DNA of 40,896 nt from Tidjanibacter sp. (GTDB taxonomy: Bacteria; Bacteroidota; Bacteroidia; Bacteroidales; Rikenellaceae), in contig JAGCJH010000046.1 of assembly GCA_017648105.1 (NCBI GenBank), positions 1 through 40,896 of the forward strand, written 5' to 3'. Position numbers and translations under genes: made by a program. Of this stretch, positions 1 to 9,857 are shown one piece after another (positions within the stretch are counted from its first letter, which is position 1; each line of letters begins with the position of its first letter). Below the pieces are notes generated by a model, which saw only the letters and a list, made by a program, of their open reading frames with translations, ran no database searches and was not told the DNA's origin.

Positions 1-1110
1 CAACACGGGTTTGCAGCGTGCGAGTTTGGCGATGGTTGCAGGGGGATTTTCGATAACCTCGCCATCCACCTCATAGCCTACGCAAATCGACACTTTATCC
101 AGACCCGAAAGAACATCGAAAAGCATCAGTGCCCACGAGTCGATACCTGCCAAGCGACTAACATAGCGAGCCACAACAGCATCAAACCAACCCACCCTGC
201 GGGGGCGACCAGTAACTGTCCCATACTCGTGACCACGCTCACGAATCTCCTCGGCTCTATTATCAAAGAGTTCGGTGGGGAAAGGACCCTCGCCCACCCT
301 TGTGCAGTATGCCTTAGCAACACCAAGCACATTGTCAATCCACTTGGGCGAAACGCCTGCACCTACGGGCACACTTGCCGACGAAGGTGTCGATGAAGTC
401 ACATAGGGATATGTGCCGTGATCAATGCAGAGCATCATACCCTGCGCACCCTCAAAGAGAACCTTCTGGTCACTTTCGAGCGCCTCGTTGATAAGCGCCG
501 AAGTGTCGCAAATCATATGACCAATTTTACCTGCAAGAGCCATATACTGCTCATAAACAGCCTCAAACTCAAAGGTCTGCAAACCGAGCATCGAAAGTTC
601 CATATTTTTGATAGTGAGCGCCTCACGAAGCCTCTCTGCAAAATACTCAGGCTCCAACAAGTCGCCCATACGGATGCCTACACGGCTATACTTATCCGAA
701 TATGCAGGACCGATACCTTTTTTTGTGGTACCAATCTGCGAGCCACCTTTCAAGTTCTCGTATGCACCATCCAGAGCCGAGTGGTAGGGCATAACCACAG
801 CCGCACGGTCCGAGATATAGAGTTGATAGTCGGTAATACCCTGCGAGTGGAGTCTATCGAGTTCCTCGATGACAGACACAGGGTTGATAACCATACCATT
901 ACCCATTACATTTTTGGTCTTGGGGTTGAAGATACCCGAGGGAATACTCTGCAAGGAGTATTTCTTGCCGTCGAACACTACGGTATGACCCGCATTATTA
1001 CCTCCCTGATAGCGCACCACCATATCGGCACGGCAAGCAAAATAGTCGGTAATTTTGCCCTTACCCTCGTCGCCCCATTGCGACCCTATAACAACCAATC
1101 TTTCAGACAT
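1..1110 (-). CDS. purA: adenylosuccinate synthase, C-terminus cut by window edge
   Basis: PurA joins IMP and aspartate using GTP to make adenylosuccinate, the first committed step to AMP. The frame is open from the ATG at 1108-1110 to the left edge, giving 370 residues; the family is usually about 420-430, so roughly the last 50 are missing. The N-terminus carries the GTP-binding loop GDEGKGK at residues 13-19 (the Asp is the catalytic base) and the GGNNAGHT segment with the catalytic His at residue 42. The sequence GTVTGRPRRVGWFD later in the chain is also typical of PurA. The start directly abuts the purB stop with no spacer, so the two last steps to AMP are translated from one message. I see nothing unusual in the part present. 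Confidence 0.95.
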   Translation of the reverse strand, partial: MSERLVVIGSQWGDEGKGKITDYFACRADMVVRYQGGNNAGHTVVFDGKKYSLQSIPSGIFNPKTKNVMGNGMVINPVSVIEELDRLHSQGITDYQLYISDRAAVVMPYHSALDGAYENLKGGSQIGTTKKGIGPAYSDKYSRVGIRMGDLLEPEYFAERLREALTIKNMELSMLGLQTFEFEAVYEQYMALAGKIGHMICDTSALINEALESDQKVLFEGAQGMMLCIDHGTYPYVTSSTPSSASVPVGAGVSPKWIDNVLGVAKAYCTRVGEGPFPTELFDNRAEEIRERGHEYGTVTGRPRRVGWFDAVVARYVSRLAGIDSWALMLFDVLSGLDKVSICVGYEVDGEVIENPPATIAKLARCKPVL

Positions 1111-2409
1111 TTACTCTTCGATTTTATTGCGTTTATAGATATAGTCCACATTCTTCATATAGTATTCCAATGTGAAGCACGAATCGAGTTCCTCCTCTGT
1201 GAGAGTAGCCATAACGGTAGGCTCCTCTTTCAAAAGACACTGGTAGGATGCACCCTCCGCCATAGCCCTCATAGCCACAGGCTGAACGGTGTCGTATGCC
1301 TTCTCCCTTACGAAGCCCTTATCAATAAGAGCATTCATAACCCTCTGCGCAAAGATTACGCCATTGGTGCGGTAGATATTTGCCTTCATCTGCTCCTCAA
1401 AGACCACCAAGTTCTCCAAGATACCCATCATACGGTTGAGCATATAATCCAAGAGGATGGTGGCATCGGGCATAATGATACGCTCTGTTGCCGAGTGGGA
1501 GATATCCCTCTCGTGCCAGAGAGCCACATTCTCGTATGCGGTAGCCATATAGCCCCTCAGCACCCTTGCACAGCCACAGATATTCTCGCTACTGATAGGA
1601 TTGCGTTTGTGGGGCATAGCGCTCGAACCTTTCTGACCCTTGCCGAAAGCCTCCTCCACCTCGTGCACCTCGGTACGCTGGAGGTTGCGAATCTCCATTG
1701 CCATCTGCTCCAAACTTGCACCGATAACTGCGAGGGTTGCCATATAGTATGCGTGGCGATCACGCTGGATAACCTGAGTGGATACATTTGCGCTATCGAT
1801 ACCCAACTTCTCGCACACATAGTCCTGCACAAAAGGAGGAATGTTTGCGAAGTTACCCACAGCACCACTAATCTTGCCGACCTCTACGCCACGAGCTGCC
1901 GAGCGAAAACGCTCCAAGTTGCGCCTCATCTCCTCATACCAGAGCACCCATTTCAAACCGAAGGAGGTAATATCGGCGTGGATGCCGTGTGTACGACCAA
2001 TGCAAGGGGTGTACTTGAACCTCACTGCCTGTTTTTTGAGCACCTCCAAGAACTTCACCAAGTCCTCCTCAATGATTTTATCTGCCTGCGAGAACAGGTA
2101 GCCATTGGCTGTATCTACCACATCGGTACTGGTCAAACCATAGTGCACCCATTTCCTCTCCTCGCCAAGCGACTCGCTAACTGTGCGAGTGAAAGCCACA
2201 ATATCGTGGCGGGTCTGCAACTCAATCTCTTTGATGCGATCGATGTTGAACGACGCCTTTGCCCAGAGTTTTTCAACATCCTCGGCAGGCACAACACCCA
2301 ACTCTCTCCACGCCTCGGCAGCGAGAAGTTCCACTTTCAGGTAGGCATCAAACTTATTCTCTTCTGTCCATACTTGGCGCATCACCTCACGCCCATATCT
2401 TTCAATCAT
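1111..2409 (-). CDS. purB: adenylosuccinate lyase
   Basis: PurB catalyses two fumarate-releasing eliminations: SAICAR to AICAR in IMP synthesis, and adenylosuccinate to AMP. The 432-residue length fits the family. The fumarase/aspartase superfamily signature [11 protein letters not shown] sits at residues 261-271, and GRTHGIHA with the candidate catalytic His141 is also present. TSTDVVDT (residues 93-100) matches the substrate-binding region. The gene lies 2 bases downstream of folD and directly abuts purA, so it is a late gene of the long purine operon. Supplying both PurB reactions and PurA from adjacent genes completes AMP synthesis in this operon. Confidence 0.96.
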   Translation of the reverse strand: MIERYGREVMRQVWTEENKFDAYLKVELLAAEAWRELGVVPAEDVEKLWAKASFNIDRIKEIELQTRHDIVAFTRTVSESLGEERKWVHYGLTSTDVVDTANGYLFSQADKIIEEDLVKFLEVLKKQAVRFKYTPCIGRTHGIHADITSFGLKWVLWYEEMRRNLERFRSAARGVEVGKISGAVGNFANIPPFVQDYVCEKLGIDSANVSTQVIQRDRHAYYMATLAVIGASLEQMAMEIRNLQRTEVHEVEEAFGKGQKGSSAMPHKRNPISSENICGCARVLRGYMATAYENVALWHERDISHSATERIIMPDATILLDYMLNRMMGILENLVVFEEQMKANIYRTNGVIFAQRVMNALIDKGFVREKAYDTVQPVAMRAMAEGASYQCLLKEEPTVMATLTEEELDSCFTLEYYMKNVDYIYKRNKIEE

Positions 2410-2411
2410 AA

Positions 2412-3263
2412 CTATTTAGCAACTTGGTTAAGATAACATTCAATAGTATTCTCCATCAAACAAGCCCTTGTCATAGGACCACAGCCACCAGGAACAGGCG
2501 TGATAACCGACGCCTTCTCTTGGCAAGCAGCGAAATCCACATCGCCACAGAGTTTGCCAGTTTCGGGATCACGGTTGACACCCACATCAATCACAGCAGC
2601 ACCTTCGCCCACCATATCGGCAGTAATGAATTTGGGGCGACCGATAGCCACCACCAAGATATCCGCCTTGCGGGTTACTTCTGCGAGGTTTTTGGTACGG
2701 CTGTGGCACATAGTAACGGTTGCATTCCTATCCAAAAGGAGTTTCGACACAGGCAAACCTACGATATTACTCCTACCGATAACTACTGCCTTCTTGCCAG
2801 CAATCTCCACACCTGCCTTATCCAGCAGTTTAATCACACCTTTGGGGGTGCAGGGAAGGATGCACTCCTGTTTCTGCCACAAGGCAGCTACATTGAGGGG
2901 GTGGAAGCCATCCACATCTTTCTCCTTGCTAATGGCAGCGATAACCTTCTCCTCACTGATATGTTTAGGAAGGGGGAGTTGCACCAAAATACCATCCACA
3001 CCTTTATCCTCATTGAGTTCGCCAATGAGGTTCAAAATCTCCTCCTCGGTTATCTCGGCAGGGCGACGGATAGTGGTATTCTTGAAGCCCACCTCTTCGG
3101 AGTCCTTTGCCTTACCTGTCACATAGGAGACACTCGCAGGGTCTTCGCCCACAAGAATTACTACCAAGTGGGGCTCACGACCATACTGCTCCTTATATTT
3201 CACAACATCTGCCGCAACACCTTTCTTTATCTCGGCAGCCAAACTTGTTCCACTGATAATCAT
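2412..3263 (-). CDS. folD: bifunctional methylene-THF dehydrogenase / methenyl-THF cyclohydrolase
   Basis: FolD interconverts 5,10-methylene-THF, methenyl-THF and 10-formyl-THF in the cytoplasm. At 283 residues it has the usual length. The catalytic YxxxK pair is at Tyr47/Lys51, QLPLP is at 95-99, KDVDGFHP is at 115-122, and the dinucleotide-binding GRSNIVGLP is at 163-171. The C-terminal signature is PGGCGPMT (residues 258-265), with Cys where most family members have Val. It lies between purD and purB in the purine operon (18-base and 2-base gaps). That fits its job: 10-formyl-THF is the one-carbon donor used by PurN and PurH, both encoded just upstream. Confidence 0.95.
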   Translation of the reverse strand: MIISGTSLAAEIKKGVAADVVKYKEQYGREPHLVVILVGEDPASVSYVTGKAKDSEEVGFKNTTIRRPAEITEEEILNLIGELNEDKGVDGILVQLPLPKHISEEKVIAAISKEKDVDGFHPLNVAALWQKQECILPCTPKGVIKLLDKAGVEIAGKKAVVIGRSNIVGLPVSKLLLDRNATVTMCHSRTKNLAEVTRKADILVVAIGRPKFITADMVGEGAAVIDVGVNRDPETGKLCGDVDFAACQEKASVITPVPGGCGPMTRACLMENTIECYLNQVAK

Positions 3264-3281
3264 ATTTATATAGCCTTATTG

Positions 3282-4535
3282 TTAATCCAATACTTTATGT
3301 CCGATGTCGCTACGATAGAAGAGGCTGTCGCACGCAATCTTCTGAATATCCGAGAGAGCCTGCTCTCGTGCCTTGCGAAGCGTCGCACCACGACCCACAA
3401 CCATCAGCACCCTACCGCCAGCGGTCACCACTGCGTCCTCTTTTCTGGCAGTACCCATATGATATACGGTCGAAGACAAATTCTCCAAGCCCTCAATCAC
3501 AGCACCTTTGGGATAGCTTGCGGGGTATCCCTTAGAGGCAAGTACAATACCAAGCAGAGCCTCATCGCTCCACTCCAACTCGCAATTACGGGCATCAATA
3601 GCCGCATCGAAGAGTTCGTAGATATCGCTCTTCAAGCGAGGCAGAACAACCTCCGTTTCGGGGTCGCCAAAACGAGCATTGAACTCAATAACTTTGGGAC
3701 CCTCGGTTGTAAGAATCAAGCCACCATAGAGCACACCCGTAAAAGGCACACCCTCTGCCACCATTGCAGCCGCTGTGGGACGCATAATCTTCTCCAATGC
3801 GAACTCCCTAACCTCGTCGGTAACAAAAGGCACGGGGCTATATGCACCCATACCGCCCGTATTGGGACCCTTATCGCCCTCATAGGCACGCTTGTGGTCT
3901 TGCGCCATAGCCAAAGGATAGACCTTCTCGCCCGACACTACGCACATAAACGAAAACTCGGGACCTTCAAGGAACTCCTCAATCACTACCCTACCCTTAC
4001 CAAAGCTCTCATCCAAGAGCATATCTTTCAAAGCAGCGTCTGCCTCTTCATAGTTCTCAGCCACAACCACACCCTTACCTGCCGCCAAACCGTCGTACTT
4101 AATAACGGTTGGCACAGGGCGAGCTTTGACATACGCCCAAGCCTCCTCGTAGTTGTCAAACGATTCGTATGCTGCCGTTGGGATGGAGTATTTTACCATA
4201 ATCTGCTTGGCAAACTCCTTACTGCTCTCAATCTGTGCTGCCGCCTTTGTGGGACCAAAAATCCTCAATCCCTCCTGCTGAAATCTATCCACAATGCCCA
4301 CAGCAAGTGATGCTTCGGGACCTACAACCGTGAGGTCTATATTCTCTTTTTTGGCAAAAGCTACGAGTGCCTCGACATCCTCCACGCCAATAGCAACTGC
4401 CTCTGCCTGCATCGAAATACCTGCATTTGCGGGAGCCGAGTAGATTTTCTCCACCTGCGAGGAGCGAGAGAGCGCATCCACAATAGCGTGGCACCTACCG
4501 CCCGAGCCTACAACCAATACTTTCTTGTTACCCAT
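3282..4535 (-). CDS. purD: phosphoribosylamine-glycine ligase (GARS)
   Basis: PurD is an ATP-grasp enzyme that joins phosphoribosylamine and glycine to give GAR, the second step of IMP synthesis. The 417-residue protein has the family layout: an N-terminal Rossmann-like domain, the ATP-grasp core with DGLAAGKGV (a segment starting near residue 149) and the C-terminal NARFGDPE metal/ATP motif. The N-terminal motif usually written GSGGREHA reads GSGGRCHA here (residues 10-17), a Glu-to-Cys change worth noting but outside the ATP-grasp core. It is 9 bases after purH and 18 bases before folD. Confidence 0.95.
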   Translation of the reverse strand: MGNKKVLVVGSGGRCHAIVDALSRSSQVEKIYSAPANAGISMQAEAVAIGVEDVEALVAFAKKENIDLTVVGPEASLAVGIVDRFQQEGLRIFGPTKAAAQIESSKEFAKQIMVKYSIPTAAYESFDNYEEAWAYVKARPVPTVIKYDGLAAGKGVVVAENYEEADAALKDMLLDESFGKGRVVIEEFLEGPEFSFMCVVSGEKVYPLAMAQDHKRAYEGDKGPNTGGMGAYSPVPFVTDEVREFALEKIMRPTAAAMVAEGVPFTGVLYGGLILTTEGPKVIEFNARFGDPETEVVLPRLKSDIYELFDAAIDARNCELEWSDEALLGIVLASKGYPASYPKGAVIEGLENLSSTVYHMGTARKEDAVVTAGGRVLMVVGRGATLRKAREQALSDIQKIACDSLFYRSDIGHKVLD

Positions 4536-4544
4536 AATTTTATA

Positions 4545-6077
4545 TTAGTGTTTGAAGTGGCGCATACCCGTAAAGAGCATTGCGATACCTTTCTCATTTG
4601 CTTTCTTGATTGCCTCCTCGTCACGAATGCTACCACCGGGCTGCACGATAGCCACAACGCCATACTTCGAGGCAAGTTCTACCGTATCATCGAAGGGTAA
4701 GAAGCCATCTGACGCAAGCACAAGACCCTCAGTAGCACCTGCTGCCTTTGCCTCATTGAGAGCAATCTCTGCCGAGCCAACCCTATTCATCTGACCTGCG
4801 CCAACACCCAAGGTCATACCATTCTTAACAACCACGATAGCATTGCTCTTGACGTGTTTCACGATTTTCCAACCGAAATTCATATCCTGCAACTCCTCGC
4901 TCGAAGGCTTGCGCTCGGTAACACACATCTCCTCCACAATATCCAAGCAATCAATATCGCTATCCTGAACAAGCAGACCGCCCGTTACGCCAACATACTG
5001 CCTTTGGGGAGCCTTCACGCCATCCATCTTAACCTCCAAGAGGCGGAGATTTTTCTTTGTTGCAAAGACCTCCAATGCCTCGGGCTCAAACGAGGGTGCC
5101 ATAACAATCTCCAAGAAGATAGGCTTCATCATCTTTGCGACCTCGCCTGTCAAAGGACGGTTCATTGCAACGATACCGCCATAGATGCTCACCTTGTCTG
5201 CCTCGTATGCCCTCTGCCAAGCCTCCTCGATAGTTGCACCAACGCCAGCTCCGCAGGGATTCATATGTTTCAGACCTACACAGAAAGGCTGGTCGTTGAA
5301 CTCCCTAACAATCTGCAAAGCTGCATTGGCATCCTGAATATTATTGTAGGAAAGCTCCTTACCGCCAAGCTGTTTGGCATAAGCCACCGAGTAGCTAACC
5401 TCCTCGCCACCACGATAGAAGGATGCCTTTTGGTGGGGATTCTCGCCATAGCGCAGGCTCTGCACAGCGTCGAACGAGAGGAAGAGTTTTTCATTCAAGC
5501 CCGCAGCCTTACGCATATAGGTTGCAATGTGGCTGTCGTAGAGAGCTGTGTGGGTATATGCCTTTGCCGAGAGCATAAGGCGTGTTTCGGGTTTTGTATT
5601 ACCCTCTGCCCTAATCTCCGCCAAAACCATATCGTAGTCCGCAGGGTCACACACTACGCTTACGGATGCAAAGTTCTTTGCTGCCGAGCGCAACATCGAA
5701 GGACCACCGATGTCGATATTCTCCACAGCCTCCTCCATAGTCACACCCTCTTTGGCAATAGTTGCCTCGAAGGGGTAAAGGTTTACGCAAACCATATCAA
5801 TGGTTTCAATCTCATTTTCGGCAAGGGCTGCCATATGCTCCTCTTTATCTCTGCGTGCCAACAAACCGCCGTGTACTTTGGGGTGTAAGGTCTTCACACG
5901 ACCCTCACAAATCTCGGGGAAGCCAGTTACATCGCTGATATTGGTAACTTTCAAGCCGCTATTACGCAATGCAGCCAAAGTGCCACTTGTGGAGATAATC
6001 TCCCAACCCAACTCCGAAAGTGCGGTGGCAAACTCCACAACGCCTCTCTTATCGCTAACGCTGATTAGTGCTCTCAT
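4545..6077 (-). CDS. purH: bifunctional AICAR transformylase / IMP cyclohydrolase
   Basis: PurH carries out the last two steps of IMP synthesis: formyl transfer from 10-formyl-THF to AICAR, then ring closure to IMP. At 510 residues it has full family length. The N-terminal MGS-like cyclohydrolase domain spans about residues 1-130 with RVKTLHPKVHGG at 60-71. The transformylase domain shows SLRYGENPHQ (207-216) and KHMNPCG at 270-276, the catalytic Lys-His segment. The chain ends in RHFKH, close to the usual RHFRH. It starts one base from the purN stop and ends 9 bases before purD, so it is an internal gene of the operon. Confidence 0.97.
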   Translation of the reverse strand: MRALISVSDKRGVVEFATALSELGWEIISTSGTLAALRNSGLKVTNISDVTGFPEICEGRVKTLHPKVHGGLLARRDKEEHMAALAENEIETIDMVCVNLYPFEATIAKEGVTMEEAVENIDIGGPSMLRSAAKNFASVSVVCDPADYDMVLAEIRAEGNTKPETRLMLSAKAYTHTALYDSHIATYMRKAAGLNEKLFLSFDAVQSLRYGENPHQKASFYRGGEEVSYSVAYAKQLGGKELSYNNIQDANAALQIVREFNDQPFCVGLKHMNPCGAGVGATIEEAWQRAYEADKVSIYGGIVAMNRPLTGEVAKMMKPIFLEIVMAPSFEPEALEVFATKKNLRLLEVKMDGVKAPQRQYVGVTGGLLVQDSDIDCLDIVEEMCVTERKPSSEELQDMNFGWKIVKHVKSNAIVVVKNGMTLGVGAGQMNRVGSAEIALNEAKAAGATEGLVLASDGFLPFDDTVELASKYGVVAIVQPGGSIRDEEAIKKANEKGIAMLFTGMRHFKH

Positions 6078-6638
6078 CTATCCTATAATCTTATTTATCG
6101 TTTCTACATAAAGTTTGTGTTCTGCACGGTGGATCATTGCCTCCAACTCGTCGATATCATCTCCCTCGTATGGCACTGCCACTTGCGAGATAATCTTACC
6201 ACCATCGAGCGTAGCATCCACCTCGTGGATAGTCACGCCATAGACCTTCACGCCATACTCAAACGCATCCTTAATGGCGTGAGCGCCAGGAAATGCGGGA
6301 AGTAGCGCAGGGTGGATGTTGATAATCTTGCCACCATAGCGTTCGAGAAGTTCATCGCCAATGATACGCATATAGCCGGCAAGGCAGACCAAATCTATAT
6401 TCTCGGCATCCATCCTATTGGCAATCATCTTCTCAAACTCCCTCTTGGTGCCAAAATCCTTAGGGTTGAAAACAAGTGTAGGGATGCCAAACTTCTCTGC
6501 CCTCTGGATGACATAAGCGCCCGCCTTATCGCACACACACAAAGCCACCTCGGCAGCAATAACACCCGACTTGCACCCCTCGGCAATAGCCTCAAAATTG
6601 GAGCCGCTACCGCTTGCAAAAACAGCCAATCGTTTCAT
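6078..6638 (-). CDS. purN: phosphoribosylglycinamide formyltransferase, folate-dependent
   Basis: PurN transfers the formyl group of 10-formyl-THF to GAR. At 186 residues it is the short, monofunctional bacterial form. The substrate loop SGSGSN is at residues 9-14. The catalytic set is readable: Asn107 and His109 in NIHPALLPAFPG, and Asp145 in TLDGGKII, matching E. coli Asn106/His108/Asp144. The gene directly abuts purM upstream and purH downstream with no spacer. I found no formate-dependent PurT in the window, so this is the visible route for this step and makes the operon depend on FolD-supplied folate. Confidence 0.96.
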   Translation of the reverse strand: MKRLAVFASGSGSNFEAIAEGCKSGVIAAEVALCVCDKAGAYVIQRAEKFGIPTLVFNPKDFGTKREFEKMIANRMDAENIDLVCLAGYMRIIGDELLERYGGKIINIHPALLPAFPGAHAIKDAFEYGVKVYGVTIHEVDATLDGGKIISQVAVPYEGDDIDELEAMIHRAEHKLYVETINKIIG

Positions 6639-7664
6639 TTACAACATTTTTACGCCTTCACCCTCGACAACCTTACCGATAACCGAAGCCTTCTCGCCAC
6701 ACTCCGTAAGAATCTCGATTACCCTCTCGGCATCCTCGGGTTTCACTGCCACAACCATACCTACACCCATATTGAAGATGTTGAACATCTCCCTATGAGG
6801 TACGCCTCCATACTCTTCGAGCAAGCGGAACACGGGCAAAATTTCCCAGCTACCCTCGGTAACTTCTACGCCCTGACCCTCTTTCAAGATACGAGGAATA
6901 TTCTCATCAAAGCCACCGCCAGTGATATGAGCAATGCCGTGAACATCCACCTCTGCAAGCACTTTGTGCATCTGCTTGATATAAATCTTAGTGGGAGTAA
7001 GGAGCATTTCGCCCAAAGTCTGCTCGCCTGTCAATGGATATTTCTCATTGAGCTTCAAGCCATTGTCGCTCACAATTTTCCTCACAAGGCTAAAACCATT
7101 GGAGTGTACGCCACTCGAAGCTACGCCCACGAGCACATCGCCCACAGCCACCTTCGAGCAGTCGATAAGTTTCGACTTCTCAACAGCACCCACAGTAAAA
7201 CCTGCAATATCATACTCGCCCTCGGCATACATACCGGGCATCTCCGCAGTCTCGCCACCCACAAGTGCGCAACCTGCCTGACGACAACCCTCCGCAACGC
7301 CCGACACAATAGCCTCTACGGTTGCGGGATTATTCTTACCTACGGCTACATAATCGAGGAAGATGAGGGGCTCTGCGCCCTGCGCCAATACATCATTCAC
7401 ACACATAGCCACAGCATCAATACCGATAGTATCGTGCTTATCCATCTCGAAGGCGAGTTTGAGCTTGGTACCCACGCCATCGGTGCCACTAACCAACACA
7501 GGGTGCTCGTAGCCGAGCGAGCCCAAGTCGAACATACCACCAAAAGCGCCGATGTTGCCCATACTGCCAGTGCGAGTAGTCGATGCAACGTGTTTTTTGA
7601 TTCGGCTAACAACCTCGTAGCCTGCTTCGAGATTCACACCCGAAGCCTCGTAACTTTTTGCCAT
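6639..7664 (-). CDS. purM: phosphoribosylformylglycinamidine cyclo-ligase (AIR synthetase)
   Basis: PurM closes the imidazole ring, converting FGAM to AIR with ATP. The 341-residue length matches the family. Typical segments are visible: GGMFDL near residue 43, [13 protein letters not shown], the [23 protein letters not shown] stretch that shapes the active site (split by me only for reading), [11 protein letters not shown], and [13 protein letters not shown]. The end includes the family-typical MGVGM segment. It starts 4 bases after the purF stop and abuts purN directly. PurM and PurL belong to the same ATP-binding superfamily; the PurL here is a separate, much larger chain. Confidence 0.96.
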   Translation of the reverse strand: MAKSYEASGVNLEAGYEVVSRIKKHVASTTRTGSMGNIGAFGGMFDLGSLGYEHPVLVSGTDGVGTKLKLAFEMDKHDTIGIDAVAMCVNDVLAQGAEPLIFLDYVAVGKNNPATVEAIVSGVAEGCRQAGCALVGGETAEMPGMYAEGEYDIAGFTVGAVEKSKLIDCSKVAVGDVLVGVASSGVHSNGFSLVRKIVSDNGLKLNEKYPLTGEQTLGEMLLTPTKIYIKQMHKVLAEVDVHGIAHITGGGFDENIPRILKEGQGVEVTEGSWEILPVFRLLEEYGGVPHREMFNIFNMGVGMVVAVKPEDAERVIEILTECGEKASVIGKVVEGEGVKML

Positions 7665-7668
7665 AGAA

Positions 7669-9099
7669 TTATTTTGCTTTTATTTTGTATCGTTTATAAA
7701 GGGTTGCATCCTCGTTTGTCAAGTAGAGGTCGGTGGGATATTTACCATCGAAGCAAGCCATACACATCTCACACCTATCGCCCGACTTCATCAGCGACTC
7801 AGTCGAAAGGAACGAGAGCGAATCCGCCTCGATATACTCCCTAACCTCCTCAACGCTCTTTTGTGCCGAGATGAGCTCTTCATAGGTCGAGGTATCGACG
7901 CCATAGTAGCAGGGGTGGGTCATTGCGGGCGAGGCAATTCTCACGTGCACCTCGCTTGCCCCCGCCTCTTTCAGTAGGCGCACAATGCGTTTGGATGTCG
8001 TACCCCTCACAATGGAGTCATCAACCATCACGACCCTCTTACCACCGACAATACTCCTTACGGCAGACAGTTTCATCCTCACACCCTTTTCCCTCATACT
8101 CTGGGAGGGCTGAATGAAGGTGCGAGCAATATATTTACTCTTGACCAAACCCATCTCGTATGGGATACCGCTTGCCTCGGCATAGCCGATAGCGGCACTC
8201 AGGCTCGAATCGGGCACACCGATAACAATATCTGCATCGGCAGGAGCCTCCTTGAAGAGCAACTTGCCACTCTCCTTACGGAAAGCGTGGACATTGCAAC
8301 CATCGACATCACTATCGGGGCGTGCAAAGTAGATGTACTCCATTGAGCACATATTGCGATGTTTGAAGCTCGAAAAGTGGTTACTACGGATTCCGTGATG
8401 GTCGATGGAGATAATCTCGCCAGGCTCGACATCCCTCACGAACTCCGCACCGATAACCTCAAATGCACAACTCTCACTTGCCACCACCCAGCTACCATCT
8501 TTTAGTTTACCGAGCGAGAGTGGTTTGAGTCCGTGCTTATCCCTGCACGCATAGATTCGCTTGCCAGTCATAATGAGAAATGCAAACGCACCCTCCACCA
8601 TATTCAGAGCCTCTATAATGGAGTGAATACGGTCTATATGTGCCTGTGCAGCGTCCTTCTTGATGAGGTTTGCGAGAAGTTCGCAATCCGAGGAGGTCAA
8701 AAAGAGGCTACCTTTATCCTCTAAATATTTACGCAACCTATCGGCATTAACCAACTTGCCATTGTAGGAAATGGCAAAGTCGCCTGTGCGGTGATGAAAA
8801 ACAATGGGCTGGATATTTTCGGTCAGCTCGCCACCTCCTGCATTGGTGTAGAGTACCTGACCAACGGCAATATCTCCTTTGAGGCTCGAAAGTTTCTCCT
8901 CATTGAAGACCGTATTGACCAATCCTGCACCCTTGACATATTTCAGTGTTCCTTCATTGGCACTCACAATACCGCAACCCTCCTGACCACGATGCTGCAA
9001 TGCGTGCAGACCGTAGTAGCAGATGTTGGCAGCGTCCTGTGAGCCATAAATGCCAAAGACACCACACTCCTCGTGCAACATTCTCTCTTCGGAGTTCAT
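7669..9099 (-). CDS. purF: amidophosphoribosyltransferase, iron-sulfur type
   Basis: PurF makes phosphoribosylamine from PRPP and glutamine, the entry step of purine synthesis. The 476-residue chain begins with an 11-residue propeptide before Cys12 (HEE|CGVFG), which would become the N-terminal nucleophile after self-cleavage. An Ntn glutaminase domain occupies about 12-240 and a PRTase domain follows, with the PRPP loop [15 protein letters not shown] at 356-370. Cys251, Cys397, Cys446 and Cys449 lie where the B. subtilis-type enzyme binds a 4Fe-4S cluster, so I infer an oxygen-labile form suited to an anaerobe. It sits 6 bases after purC and 4 before purM. Confidence 0.96.
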   Translation of the reverse strand: MNSEERMLHEECGVFGIYGSQDAANICYYGLHALQHRGQEGCGIVSANEGTLKYVKGAGLVNTVFNEEKLSSLKGDIAVGQVLYTNAGGGELTENIQPIVFHHRTGDFAISYNGKLVNADRLRKYLEDKGSLFLTSSDCELLANLIKKDAAQAHIDRIHSIIEALNMVEGAFAFLIMTGKRIYACRDKHGLKPLSLGKLKDGSWVVASESCAFEVIGAEFVRDVEPGEIISIDHHGIRSNHFSSFKHRNMCSMEYIYFARPDSDVDGCNVHAFRKESGKLLFKEAPADADIVIGVPDSSLSAAIGYAEASGIPYEMGLVKSKYIARTFIQPSQSMREKGVRMKLSAVRSIVGGKRVVMVDDSIVRGTTSKRIVRLLKEAGASEVHVRIASPAMTHPCYYGVDTSTYEELISAQKSVEEVREYIEADSLSFLSTESLMKSGDRCEMCMACFDGKYPTDLYLTNEDATLYKRYKIKAK

Positions 9100-9105
9100 T
9101 CTTTA

Positions 9106-9819
9106 TTATTTAATGGTGTTCAATCGTGCGTTAATCTCCTCGTATGCCTCGATAACCTTACCCATATCCCTGCGGAAGCGATCTTTGTCGAGTTTCTCAT
9201 TGGTAGTAGCATCCCAGAGGCGGCAAGTATCGGGGCTAATCTCGTCTGCCAAGACAATCTTACCATCTGCGGTCTTACCAAACTCAATCTTGAAGTCCAC
9301 AAGGCGGATATTAACCTGCGCAAACATATCAATCAAAACTTTGTTGATGCGTGCGGTAAGATCGTAAATCTCTGCCAACTCCTCATAGGTGGCAGCGCCA
9401 AGAGCCACTGCGTGGTGGTCGTTAATCAGAGGATCGCCAAGTGAGTCATCCTTGTAGCAAATCTCATAGATAGTATTGGGTGCCTGTGTGCCCTCCTCAA
9501 TACCGAGGCGTTTTGCCATCGAGCCTGCAATCACATTCCTCACGATAACCTCCAAAGGTATAATCGAAACACGCAAGCACAACTGGTCACGCTCATTGAG
9601 GGTCTCAATGTAGTGTGTGGGGATACCCGCAGCCTTCAACTGGTGGAATACAATGGTCGAAATTTTATTATTCAACACACCTTTATTCTCAATAGTTGCC
9701 TTCTTGATGTTGTTGAAAGCCGTTGCGGCATCTTTATAGTGGATAACTACCTTACCCTCCTCGTCTGTCGCATACACCTGTTTTGCTTTGCCCTCATAGA
9801 GCATCTCTAACTGTTTCAT
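9106..9819 (-). CDS. purC: SAICAR synthetase
   Basis: PurC ligates aspartate to CAIR using ATP, giving SAICAR. At 237 residues it is the compact bacterial form. The N-terminus [13 protein letters not shown] is the hallmark phosphate-binding start of this family, and [13 protein letters not shown] and [12 protein letters not shown] are the two conserved signatures. It follows purL after 38 bases and precedes purF by 6 bases. Its product goes to PurB, encoded near the operon end. Nothing atypical is seen. Confidence 0.97.
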   Translation of the reverse strand: MKQLEMLYEGKAKQVYATDEEGKVVIHYKDAATAFNNIKKATIENKGVLNNKISTIVFHQLKAAGIPTHYIETLNERDQLCLRVSIIPLEVIVRNVIAGSMAKRLGIEEGTQAPNTIYEICYKDDSLGDPLINDHHAVALGAATYEELAEIYDLTARINKVLIDMFAQVNIRLVDFKIEFGKTADGKIVLADEISPDTCRLWDATTNEKLDKDRFRRDMGKVIEAYEEINARLNTIK

Positions 9820-9857
9820 TTCCTGATAATTTTATATTATTAAACCAATTTTCTCAA

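Noticed and set aside
418..4310. Very long open frames on the plus strand opposite purA-purB-folD-purD (hundreds of codons each), and similar ones opposite the other nucleotide genes
   Set aside because: They lie antisense to unmistakable enzyme genes, and their translations show no family motifs. The codon bias of the real genes avoids codons that read as stops on the other strand, which explains the open frames.
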